Source of the DNA: Nyssa sinensis
Taxonomy: Eukaryota; Streptophyta; Magnoliopsida; Cornales; Nyssaceae
Assembly (NCBI GenBank): GCA_008638375.1
Contig: CM018052.1
Coordinates: 1,227,001 to 1,291,000 of the forward strand
Direction: 5' to 3'
DNA length: 64,000 bases
In this document: positions 46,223 to 58,700 of the stretch, in pieces
How positions within the stretch are numbered: the stretch's first letter is position 1
How the letters are laid out: each line of letters starts with the position of its first letter
Made by a program: the position numbers and the translations under genes
Notes under the pieces: generated by a model
The model's input: only the letters and a program-made list of their open reading frames with translations
Told to the model about the DNA's origin: nothing
Database searches by the model: none

Positions 46223-48076
46223 GGTTATTTTAGATTTATTCGTAATATCCATTCGTGATTCTCCAGCACATGTCCATTTCTAAGGGTTGCTCAAGTTGGA
46301 GATTCACCAGTTTTCTTTCGTTTTATTGTATATATTCCTTTGGCACACCCCTCTTCGTTTTTGAATTCATATGCCTTCATCTTTTTAATTTGATAAGTTG
46401 AGGTAATCAATTCCTTCATTTCTTCCAAGTCGTCAATAGAGCCTTTACAGACTTTTGATTTCTCATTTCTTTATGAAATAAAATATAGCAATAATACGCA
46501 GTTAGTCTCTTCCTTAAGTCTTGCTAGACTTATTATTAGGTTGATTCAAATTTCTTAGGGTAGTCTTTTACTCCCATCATTGTTTTATCATATGACAGTC
46601 TATTTTTTGAAAGTGTTCCTAATTGTGATGTTATATTCAGTTCGCCTTGAACTTCCCACATCATTTTTTAATAGCTCAGATCTCAAAGTCTTATGACTGT
46701 TTAATTTAGTCATTATTTTGTTTTCTCTTACTTTTTGCTCAAAATATATTTTTCTCCCTAATCGTTATTCAATTTTTTTACATATTTGTTCTCTTAGAGA
46801 ATTTATTCAACCATATAGGGAATTCCCCTATATTCTGCATTTTCAAAGCCACACTGTGAGGTGATTAATCTTATGTGTAGTCAAAGACTTCATATCATAT
46901 TTCAATATTGTTTAAATCAATTTGACATCCCATCATTTTATCGTCATATTTGACATTCGAAGTTTATCAAGATTATGTTAAGTTTTTCCCATCATGGAAG
47001 TTCTCGACCTCCTTAATATCTAATATCACAGATTCAGTTATTTTTACTTCCCCAATCACAATTGTCCTCATAGTATTTCGAAGAATTATGCATTACTTAT
47101 CATCGTCAATGACTTCTCAAGCTTTTGTAGACACCTACTACGAGTTCAGTTTCTTTAATCATTAGATCACATCAATCTTCAAAGGCTATTCAGAGTCATT
47201 AATCATTTACCTTTTAGAATAGATTTAGCTAACTCAATAAAATACTGCCACAATTAGGTTATATTATCACCTAGATCAATAAGATCCATTCAATTTTTTT
47301 CCCCAATGATCTTTATCATGTATCAACCTTCTCTTAGAATCATTAAATTTCATCCTGTTCACTCTAACAGTCTCGCTTATTCAATAATTATCTTCCAAGG
47401 CTTTATTTTTCTTTACCCTGTCAAGGTCTATCTATGACTTATTCAAGGATCCTTACTTTTCTAACATATCCTCAATCCATCCAAAGTCTCAAACCTCACA
47501 TGTCACTATCCATTTAGTTTTCCTCAGACTATCTCTTTTATAAATTTGTTATCAGATCATTGGCTTCCCACGATTCCACAATTTCAACTCTATGTCTCCC
47601 AATTCATTAACCAATTCATAACTTAGATATCTAGGAATCATTAACCTTAATACTAGTATGATTGTTCCTAAAATCCTTAAACCTTTGCCTTTAAGTATAC
47701 TACTATCCCCCCAAAATCTTTATGCATATAATCATTTTAATCGCCTTAAAATCATCAATTTCAGTCATAGCATAGTTTTTTCCTAAGACTATTAACCTTA
47801 GTGCCTAAACACGTTATCATCTCCAAAAATCACTCAATCATTTAATCATCTAAGTCACTCAATAGTCCACAAATTTAATTATGGTATGATCTTTCCCAAA
47901 AAATCATTCATCTATAACTCTGATATAATCTTCGAATTCTCAAGATCATCAATTTCACTCAAAAGCCTACTTTTGTCTCCCAAGAATTATTGATCATCTG
48001 ATCATTTTAGTCACCAAAGAAACATCAACTTCAATGATTTCCCCAAAGATCCTTAACCATTGCTCTGATACCACTC
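46223..48076 (-). other. Element D internal region, right part, no coding sequence recognised
   Basis: This joins 41016-41948 across the solo LTR. It is A/T-rich with only short unsupported open frames, and I see no gag, protease, RT or integrase motifs. About 2.8 kb of internal sequence in total suggests a non-autonomous large-derivative (LARD-like) element, or an element decayed beyond recognition by eye. Confidence 0.65.
48062..48073 (-). promoter_or_regulatory. Primer binding site of element D, initiator tRNA-Met type
   Basis: Minus-strand TGGTATCAGAGC, three bases inside the 5' LTR start at 48077. It defines element D as minus-strand, with its other LTR at 34607-41015. Confidence 0.92.
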
Positions 48077-48326
48077 TGTCGCGACCCGAAACCCACCTTA
48101 TGCGGATTAAGGGCAAAGATCGACACTGCCACTCGGATAGGCTGTACAAAATCAAATGAATCACATAAAATGATAAATCATATAAATAAATCATAAATCA
48201 TTTAATGTGGAAGTTACACCAAAAGCAATTCATCTGATCATAAGCCCAACTCCAATAACCATCAATCAAATATCTCTAAGTATTGTTTAGATCATCATGA
48301 TTTGCTAATCAAGTTTAACACCTCTA

Positions 48327-51300
48327 TGTCACATCCCCAAACCCACCCTATGCAGATTTAGGACATGCAACCGACCAGTTAGGCACCCATCGATTTTTTT
48401 TTTTGAAATAGTCAAATGCCGACAATAATCCTAACCACAGGCCATTCACTTGTAATCCTCCAAGCATAATGCATTCGATACACATAAGTTAAGCAACAGA
48501 AATTAACAAGAGAATGCAGAGCATCTAAGTACATCCATAGTTGATATTACAAAGTTGGTTTACAAAAGACATGCCAGTGTACGTTCGGTTATACAAATAT
48601 CCAAAAATGAACTGAGATACAAAAATGGGATATGTTCATGGGGTCCTTCAAAATATTTCCCTTAAGTTCACGGCCCGCTAATCCTGGCCATTAGATCCTT
48701 CACCTGAAAAATGTTAGGATAATGGGGTGAGCTTAAATAAGCCCAGTGAGTAACATAGGTTCCCTGTCAAGGGTTTCAAAACCCGTTCTTGCCTATAATC
48801 ACATGGTTAGTTTAATCACTTCAGAAATAATGATTTAATAAATCCATTTTTAATACAACAGATCAAAACGGGCAGAATAGTACAGGATGCTAGCACATCA
48901 ATCAAAAGTATAGTCAATTATATAAAGAAGACTAAAATCATGTCATAAGTGATATATTGTACAAAAAGGGCATGCATTTAATTAATTGCATTTAAACAGT
49001 ATACAAAGTGGTACAGTGAATCAAAATACAATATCTAGACAGTGTTAGAAGTTACTCACCTTTAAGTTTTGAGGTCGACGCTACTGACTGTGCCTTCCTC
49101 TTTCTTTCAGTAAGCCTAAAACAATTTATGAAGATTTCATCAACTCATGATCTTAGACTGAGTAAGCCTAACTCTATGATGGGTTTCATTCGTTTAGAAT
49201 TGTACTAACTCGTAATGATATATTTGTAGATATTACCTCTGAAGCATTTCACTTAGTGTCTCATTGTTTTCCCTTTCTTCTTCCTCTTTTAGAGCTTTCT
49301 CAACCAGCCTTCTTGTGGCTGCCTCTTTCATTAGTTGTCCCATTGGAACGATGGGAGTTTTGTAGATAAAGGGTCCAACGGAGACAATCTCAATCGTTTT
49401 AGCAATCCTTATCTTCCTAGCGATTACTTTTTGTTGCCATAGCAGGTCTTCCATGAATTCCTGTTGTTTCCTATTTGCTGCCCTTTGTGCCTTGGTCATG
49501 ATTATGAATTTCTTTGGTTTCTTATCCTTTCATCCATGACAGTCTATATGGGGTTTTTACCTAAAACATAATTTAACGTGCCAGGATGAATCTCATTTAA
49601 TTTATTATTCTTCTGGTAGTTTCATTAAACCATAAGGTTCATTTCCATGACTTCACATGTTTTTTCATATTTGTTTTCATAATATGGTCCTTACCATTGG
49701 GTTCGGAACGCCGAAGAAAGTTAATTTAGACTCTTTCGACTTTTCATTTGGCTTTCTGTACCTCAGGGGTATTTTGGTCATTTCACGCGTCATATTTTTT
49801 GGTACTTTGTTTGCTAGTACTGGCCCTACCGTTGAGTTCGGAGCGTCCAACATAATCAAAATGGACTACCTTTTATTTTTATTTGGCCCTCGGTATCATC
49901 AAGGGCAGTACAGTCATTTACTATTTACGTGTCTTATTTTTTGGGACTTAATTTTCCAAATCGAACTCCGCCATTGAGTCCAGAATGCCCGAAATAGTAA
50001 AAATACACTATTTATTTATTTCATTTGGACTCCGTTTGACCTATTTAATGTCCAAGGGCAAAATAGTAATTTTTTTTACTTAATAAAATAATTATTTTAT
50101 TATTTTTCCAAGGGTGTATTTGCATAACAGTTTTAAGAATTGGGCCATAATATAAATCTGTAAAACTGTTGAGGTCAAAAATCTAATTTTGTAAACTTCC
50201 GGTCTAAACTAGTGGGTTCAGTTCGTTCTAAAGTGAACCGATCAAGTTTTTACTGAACCAACCGGTTTGGGCCGGTTCAACATGTTATGTTGACGTCATA
50301 TTGACGTCAGCCCTAACATTTTAAAATTTAAAACTTAACTTAAACGTCGTCGTTCCAATAATGTGGTGGCCATCCCGTAGCTCGACGCGTGTTTGAGTCA
50401 ATTCAGTGGGTCTGGATGCGTTGGACGAGTTGACTCGGTCAACTCATTATCTTCTTCATCACACAGTGTACTGTTGCCCTAGTTACAGTTTCAGATTTTC
50501 ATAATTTCATGGCTTTCCAAGATGTTTTTCACTCTGCTTTTAACCCTAAGGTGTTTCTGGGAACCCTAGGACTGGTTTGGCATTCATTTGGTGCTTAAAT
50601 CAGAGCTCAAACATTCGGTTCTAGGTTTGATAATCAAACCTATAACTGACTGGTAAATCCTCAATTCACCACCAAAACGTGCGTGGTTTGGCTCAAAATG
50701 ATCCTCATAACAAGGAGGTTTAACCCTTATTCCAAAAACGTGGTTTAAGGACCTAAAACTGGGGTTGGGTTTCATGGCCGAAACCTACAACTTCATTTTT
50801 GAAGGTCTTCCTTTGTGGTTTTTGGTTGTGTCTTGGTAATTTTGGGACGCCTACAGGGTCTATTTTGGGCCTTGGATGTCAAAAGTCAGTTTTTTGGAAG
50901 TCGCTTCAGACCTACAATTTTTTATGTCTGTCCATGGCGGTTTCTACGGTTTAGGGTTCTTCAAGCCCTAGTGGCCTTCCCAATTAATTTATAACAGTCC
51001 CTAGGTGTCACAATAGCTCATGCATGGAACTAATAGGGCTCGAAATATCAAAAACAGTATAGAAATCCAAACAAGAAAAAAGAACAGTTTTGAGGTTATA
51101 CCTTTAAACAATAAGCTCCTCTCCCTTTATAGCTTGACTCAGACCTTCCCAACGTTCCTCAAATTGCCCAGACTTCTTCAGGTATACTTGGTGACACTCA
51201 CATACATGCATACACTTGAATGTGGTCACCTTCCTCTCACACCATGCCCTCTCTTTCTCCTCTCTCTAACACTCACTCTCTCAGTCTGCTTCACGATCAC

Positions 51301-51977
51301 ACATTCACACACAAGTTTAAAGAGTACACTAATCCCTTAGAGGGTCAATGAGTGTGGTGTATGTATATATATAATAGAGCATTTCTCTTACACATGACCT
51401 ATATATATACATGGATGTATAAATGTGTATCAGACTTAGTAGGTTCGATGGCTGAGATGAGTTAAAAGGGGATGATGTGGGCTACTGATGTGGGGATTGC
51501 ATGCATGGCCATTGGCCAATTTGGGAGGTGGCTTTGGCTAATTTGGGTTTAAGTACAAATTGGTTGCGCATTTAAGCACAAAGATAGTAGCGGCCCACTT
51601 GGTAACTTTTTGGGTAATAAGAATCTTGCCCACTTGGTCAAGGGTTCAATTCCCCTTGGCCTCACTTCTGGCTATTTTTCCTTATTTTAGGCTTAGGCCT
51701 CGTTTGGCAAACGCAGAATTCCGTTTCGGCTATTTTCTTAATATTTTCTTTTCCGTTGCTCCTTTTTCAACGCAATTTCTTCCAATCACTTCCTATTTAG
51801 GTTAGCTTCACTATCCAAGGTTTAGTGTCGGTTATTAATCCCTTGGAATTTCTGTAGTTAACTAATTCAAATTCCGTTAGTGTTAAAAATTGGATCTAAA
51901 TAGCTAAAATATTGCATTAGCTTCCAAAAAGAGCTTCGTTACATTAATTAACTAGGAACTAAGCTTGGGGTGTTACA
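48327..51977 (-). repeat. Solo LTR, family A, 3.65 kb, TSD CTCTA
   Basis: It starts TGTCACATCCCC and ends CTTGGGGTGTTACA, with a perfect 5-bp duplication CTCTA at 48322-48326 and 51978-51982. The uninterrupted target is visible at 34851-34880. It contains copy 3 of the LTR gene, hairpin modules near 49690, 49827 and 49970, paired TGACGTCA at 50290-50310, a donor AAAG|GTATAACC near 51105, a TATA-like tract near 51365 and an antisense tRNA-like module at about 51590-51662. Confidence 0.95.
48678..49499 (-). CDS. LTR-embedded spliced small gene, copy 3 (about 114 aa predicted)
   Basis: Unknown protein, same family as 4208-4993. Predicted coding exons are 49237-49499, 49060-49115 and 48678-48703 (345 nt with stop). 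The start used is the Met in MTKAQRAANRKQQEFM; in copies 1 and 2 this Met is internal. A further ATG about 36 bases upstream, beside the conserved acceptor (TTATGTTTTAG), is out of frame by an apparent 1-base loss, so the first 10 or so residues may be missing. Exon 1 ends CAGAG|GTAATATC; exon 2, after TTGTTTTAG, encodes LTERKRKAQS (basic cluster) and ends AAAG|GTGAGTAAC; exon 3, after ATTTTTCAG, encodes EGSNGQD then TAG. Both junctions keep frame. It lies in a solo LTR with no adjacent gag-pol, so any expression comes from the LTR's own promoter. Confidence 0.68.
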
Positions 51978-52019
51978 CTCTACCTATGATACAATGTTAA
52001 AATTACCTATTATCTGATT

Positions 52020-54986
52020 TGTAGAGACCTAAAAAAAATAAGGGTAAATTTTTCATTTTGCTGGTAGGACACTATTCATGCACTATTTGCTAGTAGGGCA
52101 CTACACATGCACATTTAGACATAAGACATGGTTAGGAGAATATTTTGAGTATGTCATAAAAGGGAAATATGCTTAAAATGTTCAAATACATCTCCTGTAA
52201 AAATTTGAGCCTATTCGGAGACAGTTTCAAAAATTAGACAAAAAGGGCATCCCGGGTGGCCTGAGTGGAACCGACCAAACCCTACCACAGGTGAAAAAAT
52301 ATTTTTTTGAAAATTTTCATTTAAAATAATTTTATGAACTTTGGCTAAAATAGAATGTCGAATTGAGGCGTTTCGGGATGGGTTGTAATGTAACGGGGTC
52401 TTAGATTCATTAAGGGCAAAAGGGTCATTTTGCCCTTTTGCCCCTTTACTATAAATACAGCCCCCTTAGTGTAAAAATATCATTTCTTGGTCTGAGATAC
52501 AGTAGCAAGTCGTGCATGAGAGAAAGGTGAAGAGAAAACCTAGGTTTTCCAATCTTTAAGCTTCCAAAACACACTTTTAGGCTTGGATTTTCACAAGACT
52601 TCCTTCTAGGAAGTTGTTTCTCTCATCAAGGGCTACATTCTCACTGATCGATTCGGCTGCACAGTGAAGAAAACTCCCAAGGGTTGAGAAAAACTCTTTT
52701 AGGTATGATATTTTTCTAAATAAGGAATAGGGTTAAGTTTAGGAGTGTTTTTATAAGTTGACTGTATGACTTACATGCTTATTTGTTGCTAGAGAACTAC
52801 GTAGCTTATAGTTACTTTGAAAACCTAGGGTTGGTACCTTATGTACTTATGTATTGTTTGAGAATTTGGCAAAGTGATAAACATGAACCATGACTATATG
52901 TATAATTCATTGTATTCAAACTTATGTTCATGTAGACAAAATCTTGTAGTTGGAAAGTTATGATCTATTCAAGGTGTTGGTGCTTTATGTATTTTGTAAT
53001 CTTAGAGAATTTGTCAAAGTGATGAACATGTAACTTGTTTATATGTTTGATTCACTGCATTCTAGCTTATGTTCATGTAGAGAAACTCTTGTGGTTTGAG
53101 AATTATGATTTATTCTATGTGTTGGTACTTTATGTATTTTATGATCTTTGAGAAATTGTTAAGGTTGTGAATATGTAATGTGTTTATATATGAAATTGAT
53201 TGGATTGCATGTTAAGTTCATGAAGACAAAGTTTTGTGATATAAAAGTTATAGTTGCTCTAAGTACATTGCATTATTTAAAGCATGCTTTATGTGTTTGA
53301 TAAAATGTTTCATTGAGATTGCATTGTTGCATGGTGAAGTCAAAGCATATTGGCATGGTGTGATTCCTTGAAAACATGGTGTGGGTTGAGCACTTGGTGC
53401 TATGCATTATGAGGGTGTAGATCCTGCGGTAAAAAACCCAAATTTGGCCATTGCATTGGTACTCTGACCCAACAGGAGCGATCCGTGAATGAGACATTGG
53501 TACTCTGACCCAACAGGAGCGATTCGTGAATGAGACATAGCTGTGGTACAGAGTTGCATAGGTGTGTCACTCATATTGCTATTGCATTGTAATAATAAAT
53601 TGGAAGACATATAAATTATAAATGTACCCTTGCATATGCCACGCCTCAACTTTGTTCCTTGCATTAGCATTGTGTCATACCAACAGTTGAGCTGACCCCT
53701 CGTGGGATATCATATTACAGATGAGGCTCCCGGTACTTGAGACTTGATGAAATCTTGAAGGAAGGAGGAGAAAAGAACTTGGAAGGATATTTGGCACTTG
53801 GGGCATATTTTGTATGTATGGGCATAAGTCCAAAAGACTTGTGTTTTAATTTGAAAACAAAATGATAAACTATAGGCCTTGGGCCAATTTGTAATGTAAG
53901 GGTTTAAGCTCAAATGACATGTACGATATATTTATTTAATGTGCCTTACATGTATATATATATGTTGAAGGAAATGAATGTACATTTAATTTCTATGAGA
54001 TTGTGGCCATCGAGTGAGGATGGAATGTACACACGTTTATATATATCAATTGTTGCAAAAATATTAAGTGAAAAAATGCTTAGAAAACAAATGAAGTTAT
54101 GTCAAAAATTTTGTGAAATTAAGGTAGAAATTAAGTGTGTGAAATACCCCATAAATAGGTGAGAAAAGTGCCAACAATGGGGGGTTGAAAACCTTGAAGT
54201 AGTGGGCTAAAAATGGGAGAAAAATAGCCTTCAAAACTTGGAAAAAAAATTTGGAAAACAGAGAAAATTTGCTGCTAGACAAAGAAATTTAACCGCAACC
54301 ACCTACAGTAAACCTGTAGAAAAAAATCAAATTTTGGCCCAGACCTGCACCAGCCCTACCCTGCCGCCCAGCCCAGCGCACGCACGAGCACATGCCCTGT
54401 GCCTGCTGCCAACCATGCCATGCGCGTACTATCTTGCCTGCTGCCCCATGAGCACCCAGCCCCTGACACCTGCCCCTCTAGCCACCTTTTTGGACCATGT
54501 TTGGGCACCTTATTGCGCCATGTTTGGCCAACCTTTGGGCCATGTTTGGCCACCCTTTTGGACTATTTTTTGTCACTTTTTTGGGCCATGTTTGGCCCCC
54601 CTATTTGGTCATTTTTGGCCACCCTTTTGGGGCCATGTTTGGTCACTTCCTTAAACCTATTTTAGTAGACCTTTTGGACTATTCTTGGCCTATGTCCTAG
54701 GACAATTGGGACTCATTTGAGCCATTATTCCAAGGCATATTTTGGGGCTATTATGGAGGCCTAATTTGGACACGACTTAAACTATTTTTACCATTGGTTG
54801 GAGAAGGCGTTTGACCACTAATTGGAACTCACCTTGGGTGAGATTAGTAATAAATTTTCATCTCGAATCTTGGGGAAACATGGGGAATAAATGCAAAATC
54901 AACTGAATCCATTAAATTGTCTTTCATTTACTTTTCCTCTTTCTTTTCACTCACTCCTTAAGTTTGTGGAAATTCGGGGCGTGACA
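52020..54986 (+). repeat. Solo LTR, family E, inverted relative to 37880-40776
   Basis: It starts TGTAGAGACC and ends TTCGGGGCGTGACA, the reverse complement of the family E ends. Flanks are TGATT (52015-52019) and TGATC (54987-54991), one mismatch. A TATA box CTATAAATA is at 52449-52457, with a donor CTTTTAG|GTATGATA at 52702/52703. Repeated GGCCATGTTTGGCCACC-type sequence lies at 54490-54660 beside a GC-rich block. The open frames across that block (54238-54700) are on repeats and unsupported. Confidence 0.88.
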
Positions 54987-55273
54987 TGATCAGCCTTATA
55001 GAGTACACATTCAAAACATGACTTGGAGTTCATATCATCAATATTGTTCACATGTTCGCCACAAGCTCCACTAGATGCCTCATTTTGTTTCTTCCCTTAT
55101 AGAGTTACCTGAAAAAAATAGATATAAATATGGTTGTGAGCTAATTTAGCTCAGTAAGTAAACTCCTCACTCTGCCATGCGTCAGGATTAGTTCAAAAGA
55201 AGTATAAGAACGGTAATAAACAAGAATAGTATCACAACGACATATGAAGAATAAAATGTCACAGTAGCCATTC

Positions 55274-55711
55274 TGTAATATCCTGACCCGGGATACGTCA
55301 CGTATACCGAGGTAGGTCGGTTAAACTATGTAACTTGAACGGTAAGAAATGTATATCATGGTATTTCACGAAAATGAATGATTGGAAATGGAAAATCATT
55401 GAATGTATAAACTGTGCCGGGCAACACCCGAGCACCCCGGGACATTGTATCGTAAAACGTGCACGCACGTATTTCCATGTATGCCCATGTTTCACAGACA
55501 CGTAGTATACCAAAAATCAGTATATGCGTACGTGCCCAGAGTTTAGTATATACGTATATGTATGAGCGTATAGGTAGGTATAAAATATGTATAATTATGA
55601 GTTATACATGTATATATATATATATTATATAATGTATTATAATATATATATATATGTGTGTGTATATTAAATTAAAATAAAAAGGGGAAAGAAAGGAAAA
55701 TGGACAAGTGG
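55274..55711 (+). repeat. Start of a plus-strand LTR, interrupted
   Basis: It begins TGTAATATCCTGACCC like the LTR at 16199, holds AT and TG microsatellites (55610-55670), and is cut at 55711 by the element starting TGTCACATCCCG. The 5 bases before the cut are AGTGG; the matching copy should lie right of the window. Confidence 0.75.
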
Positions 55712-58700
55712 TGTCACATCCCGAACCCCACCCTACGCGGATGTCGAGGACGTGATGCCAGTCAGCCGCCACGCGACCAACCGAAGGCAATTTCTGAACT
55801 TTCCAGTGAATTGCACTCCGACTGTAGGGTCAGATGCAGCGGAATCTAAAACTTTTTTTTTTGTCAAGGGAATGCAACTCATGTATTCACTGTAAGGTTA
55901 TGTACCACAGAGGCAGTCTAAAATCCAACAGCTAACAATTCTAACCTCAGAGCATATCTATAATCCGACATATAACAACAGAGTAGAACTATAATCTCTA
56001 GAGTACCGTTTAAATCCATGAGCCATGTCTATATCTAGTACATATCAGTCAAGTCAGTCGTATTACATCACTCACCTGATTAAACAGATTCAATCCTCAG
56101 TAATCCAGTCTCCACAAATCAGTGCCATCAGATACAACAGATATTATTCCTGAAAAATGTTAGGGAATGGGGTGAGCTTCGAAAAGCCCAATGAGTAACA
56201 CAGGTTCCCTGTCAAGGGTTTCAAAACCATTTCTTGTTTACAAAGCACAAGGGTAGTTCAGTTATTTCTGAAATAGCAGTTTTATAAATCTACTTTAAAT
56301 GCAGTTTTAGTAGAATAAAACAGGACTGAACTAAACGGAACAACAAATCAGAACAGGCGGAACAGTGCATGATGCTAATATATCAACGAGAGTATAGGCA
56401 ATTAATTCAAATATTAGAACAGATCAGTACTAGGCGGAACATAACAGGGCATAACAATAATATATCAGTTAGGCGCGTAATCAAGCCTACTTATGCCAGA
56501 CCGCTCATAATCAGAATGGTACCCAGAGTCAGACACATCATAGCAGAACAAAATCAGATAGACCATAAAACGGAACAAGACAGACCGAACAAAACAATAG
56601 TAGGACGGGACAAAATCATGTCGCGTACAATACAGTATAAAAGTTTGCATTTAAAAACATGCATTCAGACAGTATAACTTTTAAAACCGTACAGTGCATC
56701 AAAATATAGTATCTATACAGTAACTTATATACCAAGTCAAGAATTTGGACAGATCATAACGGAACTGGACCATATATCAATCAAGACAGACAGATTATTA
56801 ACGGACGGTACATAACGGGATCAGACAGAACAAAACACCAGTTCAAGTCACAGGCGTAATCAAGGACAGAGGCATAATAGGACGGATCATAATGGAACAA
56901 AGCAGAGCAATACATCAATCAGAACAAGACATATCGAAACTGAACATGGCGGATCAAAACGGTACAATATCAATCAGGTCAAGTCATATCGGAACTGAAC
57001 ATGACGGAACAAAATGAAACAATATCAATCAGGACAAGTCATATCGGAACTGAACATGACGGAACAAAACGAAACAATATCAATCAGGACAAGTCATATC
57101 GGAACTGAACATGCGGAACAAAACGAAACAATATCAATCAGGACAAGTCATATCGGAACTGAACATAACGGAACAAAACGAAACAATATCAATCAGGACA
57201 AGTCATATTGGAACTGAACATGACGGAACAAAACGAAACAATATCAATCAGGACAAGTCATATCGGAACTGAACATGACGGAACAAAATGAAACAATATC
57301 AATCAGGACAAGTCATATCGGAACTGAACATGACGGAACAAAACGAAACAATATCAATCAGGACAAGTCATATCAGAACTGAACATGACGGAAACAAACG
57401 AAACAATATCAATCAGGACAAGTCATATCGGAACTGAATATGACGAAAACAAACGAAACAATATCAATCAGGACAAGTCTTATCGGAACTGAACATGACG
57501 GAACAAAATGAAACAATAAATCAATCAGATCAAGACATATCGAAACTGAACATGTCAGAACAAAACAGAACAATACATCTTTCAGAACAAGACATATCGG
57601 AACTGAACAGGACGGAACAAAATGAAACAATACATCAATCAGATCAAGACATATCGAAATTGAACATGTCGGAACAAAATGGAACAATACATCTATCAGA
57701 ACAAGACATATCGGAACTGAACAGGACGGAACAAAACGAAACAATACATCAATCAGATCAAGACATATCGAAACTGAACATGTCGGAACAAAACGGAACA
57801 ATACATCTATCAGAACAAGACATATCGGAACTGAACAGGATGGAACAAACTGGTACAATATCAATCAGGACAAGGCATATGCTACTTTAAATATATGCTT
57901 TTTTTTAAACAGTATAACGTTCAAAACAGTACAGTGCTTCAAAATACAGTATCTAGACAGAACTTATACACCAATTCAGGAGTCAGGTTTACTCACAAGA
58001 TGCAACAGTACAGAATAAAACCAGGACAGACCATACAACAGAACAAGACAGACCCGAACTGAACAAGAGAGCAGGACAGTACAAAATCATGTTACGTGTA
58101 ATGCAGTATAAAAAAGTATGCATTCAGACAGTACAGTATACAAAACGGTACAGTAAATCGAAATACAGTAACTAGACGGTGTACTTATACACCAAGTCAG
58201 AAGTTTCAGGTTACTCACAAACTTTTACGGTTATCTCCTTGCGCAAACAATCCGATAACCTCCAGATACGTCAGGCATCTCCATGTATATCCTGAACAAT
58301 AATCATCAATCATATACAGATCAGAACTCATCCATTCAGGTCTCATTTGTCATCTTAGGTGTCTATCAGTTTACCTAAGATAGCCTAGTAGCCTATCGCC
58401 CTCTCATCGGGTTTCATCCAGGGCTATTTTATTCTTAAATTAGGCTCAGCAGTCATCAGGATTATAACCCAAGTCATTTAGACTTCAATCGTTATCAGTC
58501 AGTTACTTCTTCAGCCTTAGGGGCAAAACGGTCATTTTATCACTCTTGCCCCGGGCCCTGTCAAGGCCCTCCGAATAGTCTTTATATCTTAAATATAAAG
58601 TTCTACGTCTTTTAGACTCCAATCGGTATCAGTTAGGTGCTTATTTAGCCTTAGGGGCAAAATGGTAATTTTGTCATTCTCGCCCCAGACCCTGTCGTGG

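Larger units (their letters stand above)
48077..55273 (-). repeat. 5' LTR of element D, split by two solo LTRs, continuing past a third insertion
   Basis: Its own pieces are 48077-48326, 51978-52019 and 54987-55273; they align in order with 34607 to about 35175 (shared AAGTTTAACACCTCTACCTATGATA, CATGACTTGGAGTTCA and AATAAAATGTCACAGTAGCC). The LTR is then broken at 55273/55274 by a plus-strand LTR and does not resume within the window. Confidence 0.86.

Noticed and set aside
37880..48076. A single element with LTRs at 37880 and 48077
   Set aside because: The two LTR starts differ (CGTCACGCCCC versus TGTCGCGACCC). The perfect GTTTC duplication around 37880-40776 shows that piece is a separate solo LTR, and 34607 is the true partner of 48077.
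54238..54700. Overlapping open frames over a GC-rich and repeated segment
   Set aside because: They lie in a solo LTR across GGCCATGTTTGG-type repeats, in several frames at once, with no domain and no matching frame in the inverted copy that I can support.
57409..57890. 151- and 131-codon open frames on opposite strands
   Set aside because: They are produced by minisatellite units in the LTR; the overlap on both strands and the repetitive content argue against a gene.
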